Assembly: GCA_025454125.1 (NCBI GenBank)
Contig: JALOPA010000153.1
Span: forward strand, 1-5,952
Direction: 5' to 3'
DNA: 5,952 bases
Source: Thermodesulfobacteriota bacterium
GTDB lineage: Bacteria > Desulfobacterota > DSM-4660 > Desulfatiglandales > HGW-15
Positions within the stretch are counted from its first letter, which is position 1. Every line of letters begins with the position of its first letter. The notes under the pieces are model-generated. The model was not told the origin of the DNA, searched no databases, and saw only the letters and a program-made list of their open reading frames with translations. Shown one piece after another: positions 1 through 5,890 of this stretch. The translations under genes and the position numbers were made by a program.

Positions 1-995
1 GACCCACGGGCTCCTTCACCTTGGGCGCAGGCTACAGCGGCTATGACGGCCCTACGGGGACCATGCAGGTGGCCCAAAAGAACCTCTTCGGAACCGGTCG
101 AAGCCTCATGGCCGGCTTGAGAATCAGCTCCAAGACCCAGTACTTCGATATCCGGTATAATGACCCCAGGCTTTGGGACACGCAACTGTCCGGCGGCATT
201 GATCTCTTCAAGTGGGAGCATATCTATGAAGACTATACCCGGGACAGCTTGGGGGGCGCTCTCAAGTTTGGATTCCCTCTGGGCTTCGACGAATACACGA
301 GAGCCGGAATCGTGTACGCCTACGACGACACGCTGATCAAGGATGTGGCGAGCGACGCCGCTTTTGAAATCAGGGAAATGGAAGGATGGAGCCTGACCAG
401 CAGCATGACCTTCAGCGTCATCCGGGACAGCAAAGACAGGCCCTGGAACACCCGAAGCGGGTCCTACAACATGCTGGCGTTTCAGTATGCCGGAGGAGTT
501 TTCGGCGGCGATGTCTACTTCAACCGCTACGAGCTGACGAGCCAATGGTATTTCCCGTGGCGATGGGACACGGCTTTCATGGTAGAAGGCCGGTGGGGCT
601 ACATGCAGGAACGAGAGGACAGAACCATCCCCAGCTATCAGCTGTACCGGATCGGAGGGCTCAACACGGTCCGCGGGTATGACCTGGACAGCATCTCTCC
701 CACCGCCCCCAACGGGGACACCATCGGCGGTCCCAAGATGATGATCTACAATTTCGAGTTCCGCTTCCCCTTGCTCGCGGAGCAGGGGGTCATCGGTGTC
801 GTTTTCTTCGACATGGGGAACGTGTTCACCCGGGATGAGACCTTCACCTTTTCCAACATGCCCAGGTCCGCGGGCGCGGGAGTCCGGTGGTATTCTCCGC
901 TCGGCCCGATCCGGCTGGAGTACGGGTATATTCTGAACCGAAGACCGGGCGATCCTACGGGCAACGTGGAATTTCAGATTGGCGGGTATTGGTAA
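1..995 (+). CDS. bamA: BamA outer-membrane assembly factor, C-terminal beta-barrel (5' end missing)
   Basis: BamA is the central barrel of the BAM complex and folds beta-barrel proteins into the outer membrane. The reading frame is open from base 3 and gives 330 residues before TAA at 993-995; the gene enters from the left, so the TTG at 21 is not a start. The visible part opens with TGSFTLGAGYSGYDG, the usual first barrel strand, so nearly the whole barrel is present and the N-terminal POTRA repeats and signal peptide lie outside. Omp85 hallmarks seen are VRGYDLDSISP (VRGY at 669-680, the loop-6 motif that enters the barrel lumen), FEFRFPL, FFDMGNVF and WYSPLGPIRLEYGY. The protein ends in FQIGGYW, a C-terminal aromatic beta-signal with Trp rather than the commoner Phe. 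The neighbour skp supports BamA over TamA or another Omp85 protein. Confidence 0.95.
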   Translation, partial: PTGSFTLGAGYSGYDGPTGTMQVAQKNLFGTGRSLMAGLRISSKTQYFDIRYNDPRLWDTQLSGGIDLFKWEHIYEDYTRDSLGGALKFGFPLGFDEYTRAGIVYAYDDTLIKDVASDAAFEIREMEGWSLTSSMTFSVIRDSKDRPWNTRSGSYNMLAFQYAGGVFGGDVYFNRYELTSQWYFPWRWDTAFMVEGRWGYMQEREDRTIPSYQLYRIGGLNTVRGYDLDSISPTAPNGDTIGGPKMMIYNFEFRFPLLAEQGVIGVVFFDMGNVFTRDETFTFSNMPRSAGAGVRWYSPLGPIRLEYGYILNRRPGDPTGNVEFQIGGYW

Positions 996-998
996 AAA

Positions 999-1079
999 CA
1001 CTTCAGAATCCTGGGCCCAAGCAAGCTTTGGTCGTGGCCATAGGCCTGTATTAGAATCATAGCGGGAATCACTTCAGAA
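999..1079 (+). repeat. 10-base direct repeat CACTTCAGAA at both ends of the bamA-skp gap
   Basis: CACTTCAGAA occurs at 999-1008, just after the bamA stop, and again at 1070-1079, just before the skp ribosome binding site. The copies are 71 bases apart and make up 20 of the 96 bases in the gap. The sequence between them has only weak inverted repeats (for example CCAA/TTGG around 1017-1031) and no T-tract, so I see no convincing terminator. Function is unknown and chance is possible. Confidence 0.4.
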
Positions 1080-1091
1080 CAAGGGGGACTT

Positions 1092-1616
1092 ATGAAAGGA
1101 TTGATTTGTGTGCTACTGGGTTTATTGACCTTGGTCTTTTTGCAGCCGGCTCCGCTCGCGGCTCAGAGCGTCAAGGTTGGCGTTGTGGATCTTCAGAAAT
1201 TTCAAAAGAACTCCAAAGCCTTCCAGAGAGCGAGCCTGTCGGTGAAAAAGAAGTTTGACGACATGCAACAGAAACTCAATGATGAAAGAAACGCCGTTTC
1301 CAAACTCGAGGAGGAGTTGAAGAAACAAAGCATGATGCTCAGCCTCGACGCCCAGGAGGACAAGAAACGGGAACTCGAGAAAAAACAGCGCCAGTTCAAG
1401 TTCATGTACGATGAGTACTCTCAGGAAATGAAAGAAACCGAGATGGAGGCCATCAAAAAGGTCATGAAGGAACTGGAAAAGGTGGTCGAGGACATGGGGA
1501 AGAAGGAGGGCTACACCATCATCCTGGAGAGAAGAACCCTCGGGCTTCTCTACTTCAACCCCACCGTTGACCTCACGGATCGGGTCACGGAAGCCTACGA
1601 CAAACAGAATCCCTAA
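1092..1616 (+). CDS. skp: Skp/OmpH family periplasmic chaperone
   Basis: Skp is a trimeric periplasmic chaperone that holds unfolded outer-membrane proteins between the Sec translocon and the BAM complex. The product is 174 residues, in the normal family range. An N-terminal signal peptide is clear: Lys2, a hydrophobic run to about residue 18, then PAPLAAQ with likely cleavage near Ala24. There is no lipobox cysteine, so the mature protein should be soluble. The mature start VGVVDLQKFQKNSKAF is the family's first beta-strand. Residues from about 45 to 135 are rich in Lys, Glu and Gln with few helix breakers, matching the long coiled-coil tentacle helices. The C-terminal core is seen as YTIILERRTLGLLYFNPTVD followed by LTDRVTEAYD. 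The ATG has a strong GGGGG-containing Shine-Dalgarno sequence just upstream. Position between bamA and lpxD is the classical one. Confidence 0.93.
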   Translation: MKGLICVLLGLLTLVFLQPAPLAAQSVKVGVVDLQKFQKNSKAFQRASLSVKKKFDDMQQKLNDERNAVSKLEEELKKQSMMLSLDAQEDKKRELEKKQRQFKFMYDEYSQEMKETEMEAIKKVMKELEKVVEDMGKKEGYTIILERRTLGLLYFNPTVDLTDRVTEAYDKQNP

Positions 1617-1617
1617 G

Positions 1618-1622
1618 GGAGG
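1618..1622 (+). promoter_or_regulatory. Ribosome binding site that fixes the TTG start of lpxD
   Basis: GGAGG lies directly after the skp stop and 5 bases before the TTG at 1628. The downstream reading matches the expected LpxD N-terminus almost from its first residue, so a strong Shine-Dalgarno sequence plus a TTG codon is the best start model. Confidence 0.7.
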
Positions 1623-1627
1623 GGTTT

Positions 1628-2647
1628 TTGGAATTCAGGTTGGAAGAGATTGCGGCCCGCGTGGGAGGCAAGGTGCTGGGAGATGGCCGGACGGTCATCA
1701 CCGGCATCAACTCTTTGGCCGAAGCCTGCGAGGGGCAGATCTCCTTTTTCTCCGATCCCCGATACAAGGAGGGCTTGAGAGGGACTAAGGCCGCCGCGAT
1801 CTTCATTTCGGAGCCGGACCCCGGTTTCAAGGGCGCTCAGGTGATCGTTCGCAACCCGGCCCTCGCCTATGCAAGGGCGGCGGCCCTTTTTGCCTCCCCT
1901 GTTTCCAGGTTTCCCGGGATCAGCGAAAAGGCTTTCGTTTCCGAGACGGCAGTGCTCGGCACGGGGGTTTCCGTCTATCCCCTGGCGTACGTGGGGGAAA
2001 ATTCCGTGATCGGCGACGGCGCAGTCCTTTTTCCCGGTGTCTTTGTCGGAGATCGGGTCAGAATCGGAAACCGCACCGTTCTCTTTCCGAACGTCACCGT
2101 CATGAACGACTGTGTCCTCGGAGAGGACGTCGTGATCCACGCAGGCACCGTGATCGGCAGCGACGGGTTCGGATTTGTCCGCGACGGAGCGGTCAACGTG
2201 AAGATTCCCCAGATGGGAATCGTGCAAATCGACGACCAGGTGGAAATCGGAGCCAACAACTGCATTGACCGTGCGGCTCTTGGAAAAACGTGGATCAAAC
2301 GGGGAGTCAAGACCGACAACCTGGTGCAGATCGCTCACAACGTCGTGATCGGTGAAGACACGATTCTTGTGGCCCAGGCGGCCGTCGGCGGAAGCGTTTC
2401 CATCGGAGACCAGGTCGTGATCGGGGGCCAGGCGGCGATCCGGGATCACCTCCGTGTGGAACATCGGGCCATGATCGGTTCGCAGTCCGGAGTGGCAAAA
2501 TCCCTGGGTTCGGGCGAAATCGTCTCCGGGTCGCCGGCCATTCCGCACCGGCTCTGGCTTAAGACTTCGGCTTTGATCCCGCAGCTGCCCGACCTGCTGG
2601 CCCGCATCCGCCGGTTGGAAAAGAGGCTGGACGAATTGGAGCCCTAA
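1628..2647 (+). CDS. lpxD: UDP-3-O-(3-hydroxyacyl)glucosamine N-acyltransferase LpxD
   Basis: LpxD catalyses the third lipid A step, transferring a 3-hydroxyacyl chain from ACP to the 2-amino group of UDP-3-O-acylglucosamine in the cytoplasm. The 339 residues match the family's usual length of about 340. Residues 1-100 form the uridine-binding domain, including ITGINSLAEA and SFFSDPRY (Phe40 and Tyr46 align with the uracil-stacking aromatics). Residues of about 105-310 are a left-handed beta-helix with many hexapeptide repeats, such as VIGDGA, RIGNRT and VIGSDG. QIAHNVVIG places the catalytic base at His237 (E. coli His239). The C-terminal helix RIRRLEKRLDELE is the usual trimer or ACP-binding tail. 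Start is TTG at 1628, supported by GGAGG 5 bases upstream. The gene starts 11 bases after skp and is probably co-transcribed and coupled with it. Confidence 0.96.
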   Translation: MEFRLEEIAARVGGKVLGDGRTVITGINSLAEACEGQISFFSDPRYKEGLRGTKAAAIFISEPDPGFKGAQVIVRNPALAYARAAALFASPVSRFPGISEKAFVSETAVLGTGVSVYPLAYVGENSVIGDGAVLFPGVFVGDRVRIGNRTVLFPNVTVMNDCVLGEDVVIHAGTVIGSDGFGFVRDGAVNVKIPQMGIVQIDDQVEIGANNCIDRAALGKTWIKRGVKTDNLVQIAHNVVIGEDTILVAQAAVGGSVSIGDQVVIGGQAAIRDHLRVEHRAMIGSQSGVAKSLGSGEIVSGSPAIPHRLWLKTSALIPQLPDLLARIRRLEKRLDELEP

Positions 2648-2719
2648 CCGTTGATTGACCTGGGCTCGAACACCTTTTGATTGGGGCCAAACGCTTGCAA
2701 CAGTAAAGCGAGGGACAAG

Positions 2720-3166
2720 ATGAATCTTCCGCTCGGCTACGAAGAGATTGTCAAGGTTCTCCCCCACCGCTACCCGTTCCTTCTGGTGGACCGGGTGACG
2801 GAACTGGAGCCCGGCAAACGGGTGAAGGGGATCAAGAATGTCACGGCCAACGAGCCGTTCTTTCAAGGTCATTTTCCCGGCAACCCCATTATGCCCGGAG
2901 TGCTCATCATCGAGGCCATGGCCCAGGTCGGCGGTGTGCTCGCCGGGCACTCCATGCCGGAAGACATGAAAGAGGACGGCCCCCGGAAGTTTTACTTTGT
3001 GTCCATGGACAAGGTGAAGTTCCGAAAGAGGGTGGTCCCGGGGGATCAGCTCGTTTTCGAGCTCGTCACGCTCCGGACGGGTTCTCGGGTGTGGAAGATG
3101 GCGGGAAAAGCCTTTGTCAACGAGGAACTGGTGGCCGAAGCGGAACTCGTGGCCGCTATCGGGTGA
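2720..3166 (+). CDS. fabZ: 3-hydroxyacyl-ACP dehydratase FabZ
   Basis: FabZ dehydrates 3-hydroxyacyl-ACP to trans-2-enoyl-ACP in fatty acid elongation. It competes with LpxA and LpxD for hydroxyacyl-ACP and so sets the balance between phospholipid and lipid A. The product is 148 residues from the ATG at 2720, close to E. coli's 151. The hot-dog fold motifs are intact: [13 protein letters not shown] near the N-terminus, then [19 protein letters not shown] with catalytic His51 and Glu65. I chose ATG 2720 over an in-frame TTG at 2681. It is preceded by GAGGGA at a normal distance, and the protein then begins at the usual place ([19 protein letters not shown]). The 72-base gap after lpxD has no obvious T-rich terminator. 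The standard lpxD-fabZ-lpxA order supports the call. Confidence 0.96.
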   Translation: MNLPLGYEEIVKVLPHRYPFLLVDRVTELEPGKRVKGIKNVTANEPFFQGHFPGNPIMPGVLIIEAMAQVGGVLAGHSMPEDMKEDGPRKFYFVSMDKVKFRKRVVPGDQLVFELVTLRTGSRVWKMAGKAFVNEELVAEAELVAAIG

Positions 3167-3188
3167 AAGGAGTCGCTGAAGATCTTCT
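3167..3188 (+). promoter_or_regulatory. Distant Shine-Dalgarno and perfect palindrome before lpxA
   Basis: AAGGAG at 3167-3172 is the only good ribosome binding site for lpxA, but it ends 16 bases before the ATG at 3189, too far for normal initiation. Between them lies the perfect 10-base palindrome GAAGATCTTC (3178-3187). An in-frame TGA at 3177-3179 and no start codon after it rule out an upstream start. Folding the palindrome would leave an effective spacing of about 6 bases. The stem would be only 3 to 4 pairs, so this remains a suggestion. Confidence 0.4.
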
Positions 3189-3962
3189 ATGGAAATCCAT
3201 CCCACAGCCGTCGTGAGTCCGCGCGCCGAATTGGCCCAGGGGGTCAAGGTGGGTCCTTACTGTGTCATTCACGACCATGTGAAGATCGGCCGCGACACGG
3301 TCCTGAGTTCCCACGTGGTCATTGAAGGCCGCACGGAGATCGGCGAAAGGAACGTGCTCTCTCCTTTTGTTTCCATCGGGTCCCCGCCGCAGGACATCGG
3401 GTACCGCGGGGAAGACACGGCCGTGAAGATCGGCGACGGCAACATCTTTCGGGAATTCGTGACGGTGAACCGGGCCACTACCAAGCAGGACCGGGTCACG
3501 ATCATCGGCAGCGACAACTACCTCATGGCCTATGCGCACGTGGCCCACGACTGCGTCCTGGGAAACAAGATCATCATGTCGAACGTGGCGACCCTCGGGG
3601 GTCACGTCTCCGTGGGAGACCACGCCATTCTCGGCGGTCTGGCAGCGGTCCACCAGTTTGTGCGAATAGGGCCGTACGCTTTCATCGGAGGCAAGACCGG
3701 TGTCGACCGGGATGCTCCCCCGTTCATGATCGTGGCAGGCTCCAGGGCCAAGCTCTACGGCGTCAACCGGAAAGGCCTCCAGCGCCTCGGGTTTTCCAGG
3801 GAGACGCTCGACGGCCTCAAGAAGGCCTACAGCATCCTCTGGAGGGAGAACACCCTGTTCAGCGAAGGCGTGAAGAGAGCGAGGCAGGAACTGGCGCCTT
3901 TTCCGGAACTCGACCTGCTCCTCGACTTTGTGGAATCCTCCAAACGCGGAGTCCTGCGCTGA
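3189..3962 (+). CDS. lpxA: Acyl-ACP:UDP-N-acetylglucosamine O-acyltransferase LpxA
   Basis: LpxA starts lipid A synthesis by moving a 3-hydroxyacyl chain from ACP to the 3-position of UDP-GlcNAc. The protein has 257 residues (E. coli 262). Residues 1-185 are hexapeptide repeats of a left-handed beta-helix, beginning IHPTAVVSPRAELAQGVKVG. The active-site stretch AHVAHDC gives His117 and catalytic His120 (E. coli His122 and His125). AVHQF places His155 at E. coli His160. Gly168 in FIGGKTG aligns with E. coli Gly173, the acyl-chain ruler; a small residue there fits long acyl chains, by inference. The C-terminal helical domain starts near GVNRKGLQRLGFSRE and ends in the usual SKRGVLR. VNRATTK at 93-99 differs from the IHRGT I recall for E. 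coli. ATG 3189 is the only possible start, although its Shine-Dalgarno sequence is unusually far away. Confidence 0.96.
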   Translation: MEIHPTAVVSPRAELAQGVKVGPYCVIHDHVKIGRDTVLSSHVVIEGRTEIGERNVLSPFVSIGSPPQDIGYRGEDTAVKIGDGNIFREFVTVNRATTKQDRVTIIGSDNYLMAYAHVAHDCVLGNKIIMSNVATLGGHVSVGDHAILGGLAAVHQFVRIGPYAFIGGKTGVDRDAPPFMIVAGSRAKLYGVNRKGLQRLGFSRETLDGLKKAYSILWRENTLFSEGVKRARQELAPFPELDLLLDFVESSKRGVLR

Positions 3963-3963
3963 G

Positions 3964-4010
3964 GGTTCGAGCCGCATGAGGTGATCCTCGTCGAACCAAG
4001 GCTCTGGTTC
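3964..4010 (+). promoter_or_regulatory. Two mutually exclusive stem-loops between lpxA and lpxI
   Basis: GGTTCGA (3964-3970) pairs perfectly with TCGAACC (3991-3997), and the enclosed loop contains a small hairpin GAGG-TGAT-CCTC (3978-3989). The right arm can instead pair downstream: GAACCA (3993-3998) with TGGTTC (4005-4010), with a 6-base loop. Both structures cannot form together because they share 3993-3997. The second hairpin is followed by only three T residues and the lpxI ATG lies 7 bases further on, so it is a poor intrinsic terminator. The pairings are read directly from the sequence; a role in translation or processing is inference. Confidence 0.35.
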
Positions 4011-4017
4011 TTTCGCT

Positions 4018-4842
4018 ATGACCAAGAAATTTCACGACAAGGAAGCCCTTGGATTGATTGCCGGCGGAGGCGCGTTTCCGCTCCTGGTGGCGGACGCGGC
4101 CAGGGAAAAGGGCCTGCGCGTGGTGGCCGTGGCCCATGAGGGGGAGACGGACCCGTTGCTTGCTCAGAAGGCCGATGAGCTGACGTGGGTCAAGCTGGGA
4201 CAGCTCGGCCACCTCATCAAGTTCCTCAAGAAAGCCGGCGTCACGAAGACCGTCATGGCGGGCACGATCAACAAGAAAAAGATGTTCGAGAATGTCCGGC
4301 CCGACCTGAGAGGGTTGACCCTCATGTCCAAGCTCGCCATCTTCCACGACGACGACATCCTGCGGGCCGTGGCCGGAGAACTGCAAAAGGAGGGGATTCT
4401 CATTGTCAGTTCCGCCGAACACCTCCCCGACCTTCTGGCTCCTCGCGGGACCCTGACGCGCAGAAAGCCGAGCCAGGCGGAGCAGGAGGATGTGGCGTTC
4501 GGGTGGACCATCGCCAAGGAACTCGGCCGCCTGGACATCGGCCAGTGCGTGGTGGTGAGAAAGAAGACGGTTCTCGCTCTGGAGGCCATTGAGGGTACGA
4601 ACGAGACCATCCTTCGCGGAGGGGCGCTCGCCAAGGAAAAGGCGGTGGTCGTCAAGGTCAGCAAGCCGAACCAGGATCTCCGGTTCGATGTGCCCTCGGT
4701 GGGGCTGGAGACGGTTCAGGTCATGTCCCGGGTCAAGGCCTCGGTCCTGGCCATCGAGGCGGGTAAAACTTTGATCTTTGACAAACCCGCCACGATTTCA
4801 TATGCTGATCGATCAGGGATCGCCATCGTGTCCCTGGAGTGA
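4018..4842 (+). CDS. lpxI: UDP-2,3-diacylglucosamine pyrophosphatase LpxI (DUF1009 family)
   Basis: LpxI hydrolyses UDP-2,3-diacylglucosamine to lipid X and UMP, the fourth lipid A step. It is unrelated in fold to LpxH, which does this job in E. coli. The 274 residues fit the family (Caulobacter LpxI is of similar size). N-terminal motifs are LGLIAGGGAFPLLVADAA and GQLGHLIKFLKKAGV followed by MAGTI. The middle has FHDDDILRAVAGELQKEG. The C-terminal catalytic domain has EGTNETILRGGALA, then KPNQDLRFDVPSVG and IEAGKTLIFD. Asp224 in RFDVP aligns with the aspartate reported as essential in Caulobacter LpxI (Asp225, from memory). The start is ATG 4018: the frame is closed by TGA at 3982-3984, with no other start codon after it. 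No recognisable Shine-Dalgarno sequence precedes it, and the gap contains competing hairpins. Placement between lpxA and lpxB agrees with the function. Confidence 0.95.
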   Translation: MTKKFHDKEALGLIAGGGAFPLLVADAAREKGLRVVAVAHEGETDPLLAQKADELTWVKLGQLGHLIKFLKKAGVTKTVMAGTINKKKMFENVRPDLRGLTLMSKLAIFHDDDILRAVAGELQKEGILIVSSAEHLPDLLAPRGTLTRRKPSQAEQEDVAFGWTIAKELGRLDIGQCVVVRKKTVLALEAIEGTNETILRGGALAKEKAVVVKVSKPNQDLRFDVPSVGLETVQVMSRVKASVLAIEAGKTLIFDKPATISYADRSGIAIVSLE

Positions 4843-4914
4843 CCTCAGAGACGGCGTGACGCGAACCCAGGGTCCGGATACCTTCATGAACGTTTCGGTG
4901 GAGACAGGCAGGCA

Positions 4915-5886
4915 TTGAATCCGAAGAGAATCAGAGTGGGCGTGATCGGCGTGGGCCACCTCGGAGAGTACCACGTCCAGAAGTACAAGGCGATCCCGGC
5001 AGTGGATCTCATCGGCGTTGTGGACAGTGATCCCGCTCGTGCGGAGCTGATTGCGGACCGGTACGGGACAAAAGTCCACCGCCACCACAAGGAGCTTCTG
5101 TCTCAGGTGGACGCGGTCAGTCTGGCCGTGCCCACGGAGAAGCACTACGAGGTGGCCAAGGAAGTGCTGTCGGCCGGCGTTCACCTTCTGGTGGAAAAAC
5201 CGATCACGTACCTCCTCGAACCCGCGGACACCCTGATTCGCATGGCCCAGAGCAAAGGGCTGGTTCTCCAAGTCGGCCTGGTTGAGCGTTTTAATCCTGC
5301 GGTGGTCGAAATGGAGGCCCTGCTGACCTGCCCCGTGTTCATTGAATCCCACCGGATGAATGTCTTCACCCCCCGGGGAACGGACGTGGATGTGGTTTTA
5401 GACCTCATGATCCACGACTTGGACATTATCCTGCACATCGTCCCCTCCGAGGTGAAGGAACTTCACGCCGTGGGGATGTCGGTGCTTACCGGCAAAACGG
5501 ATATTGCCAACGCACGGTTGATCTTTGAAAACGGGACCGTGGGCAACCTGACGGCCAGCCGAGTCTCGGACAAGGCCCTGCGCAAGATCCGGATTTTCCA
5601 GCAGGACGCCTACATGTCCGTCAACTGTCTCAAAAGGGAATTGACCGTCACCAAACTCGACGGCGTCCTGAGGGATGCCAACAACTTTCCTCAGGTCACC
5701 TCAAACCGAATGCAGTTTCCCGGCCGCGATCCCCTGGCGGATCAGATCGCCTCCTTCATCGACACGGTTCTCAAAGGATCCGAACCGGTTGTTTCCGGTC
5801 AAGACGGACGACGAGCGCTCCAATACGCCCTGGCAATCATCGATCAGATCGAAAAGGGTTCCAGAAAATTTCAGGCCGTTTGCTGA
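4915..5886 (+). CDS. Gfo/Idh/MocA-family NAD(P)-dependent oxidoreductase, possibly GnnA-like
   Basis: This is a 323-residue sugar-type dehydrogenase of the Gfo/Idh/MocA family; its substrate cannot be read from the sequence alone. The N-terminal Rossmann fold shows VIGVGHLG (GxGxxG at 12-17), with Asp37 ending the second strand, which favours NAD over NADP. EKPIT at 94-98 carries the family lysine Lys95. ERFNPA at 124-129 follows, and DLMIHDLD at 163-170 supplies the expected Asp163 and His167, so the active site looks intact. No signal peptide is seen. TTG 4915 is the start: no ATG, GTG or TTG lies in frame in the preceding gap, and the protein begins a few residues before the Rossmann strand. 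A GGAG lies 11 bases upstream, rather far. The gene sits between lpxI and lpxB and ends 4 bases before lpxB, so a lipid A or LPS sugar-nucleotide role is likely. Acidithiobacillus GnnA (UDP-GlcNAc 3-dehydrogenase) belongs to this family; WlbA-type enzymes are the main alternative. Confidence 0.88.
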   Translation: MNPKRIRVGVIGVGHLGEYHVQKYKAIPAVDLIGVVDSDPARAELIADRYGTKVHRHHKELLSQVDAVSLAVPTEKHYEVAKEVLSAGVHLLVEKPITYLLEPADTLIRMAQSKGLVLQVGLVERFNPAVVEMEALLTCPVFIESHRMNVFTPRGTDVDVVLDLMIHDLDIILHIVPSEVKELHAVGMSVLTGKTDIANARLIFENGTVGNLTASRVSDKALRKIRIFQQDAYMSVNCLKRELTVTKLDGVLRDANNFPQVTSNRMQFPGRDPLADQIASFIDTVLKGSEPVVSGQDGRRALQYALAIIDQIEKGSRKFQAVC

Positions 5887-5890
5887 TCCC

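Noticed and set aside
21..23. TTG as the start of a complete 324-residue gene
   Set aside because: The frame is open to the window edge, and the residues before the TTG (PTGSFT) belong to the first BamA barrel strand, so the gene is truncated by the window.
1028..1057. Possible promoter TTGGTC - 18 bases - TAGAAT before skp
   Set aside because: The -10 is fair, but the -35 matches the consensus at only about half its positions. bamA and skp are commonly co-transcribed, so it is too weak to call.
2639..2678. GAGCCC/GGGCTC inverted repeat over the lpxD stop, followed by TTTT, as a terminator
   Set aside because: The stem is 6 pairs with a 17-base loop, and the T-run is short and 7 bases away. 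An intrinsic terminator here would also cut fabZ and lpxA from the operon.
2681..2719. Upstream TTG start for fabZ, adding 13 residues
   Set aside because: The extra residues do not look like FabZ, there is no good Shine-Dalgarno sequence before the TTG, and ATG 2720 has one and gives the normal length.
1613..3247. 544-codon open frame on the minus strand across lpxD and fabZ
   Set aside because: It lies wholly opposite two certain genes. Its translation is rich in His, Asp and Arg and shows only the mirror of the hexapeptide repeats, with no recognisable domain. Long antisense frames are expected opposite GC-rich third positions.
4865..4882. Small inverted repeats ACCC-A-GGGT and GGT-CCGGAT-ACC in the lpxI-oxidoreductase gap
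   Set aside because: Stems of 3 to 4 pairs with no T-run; expected by chance in GC-rich sequence.
3156..5352. Other long minus-strand frames opposite lpxA, lpxI and the oxidoreductase (3156-4025, 3859-4422, 4813-5352)
   Set aside because: Same reason: each is a shadow of a confidently identified gene on the + strand, with no family resemblance or plausible initiation context.
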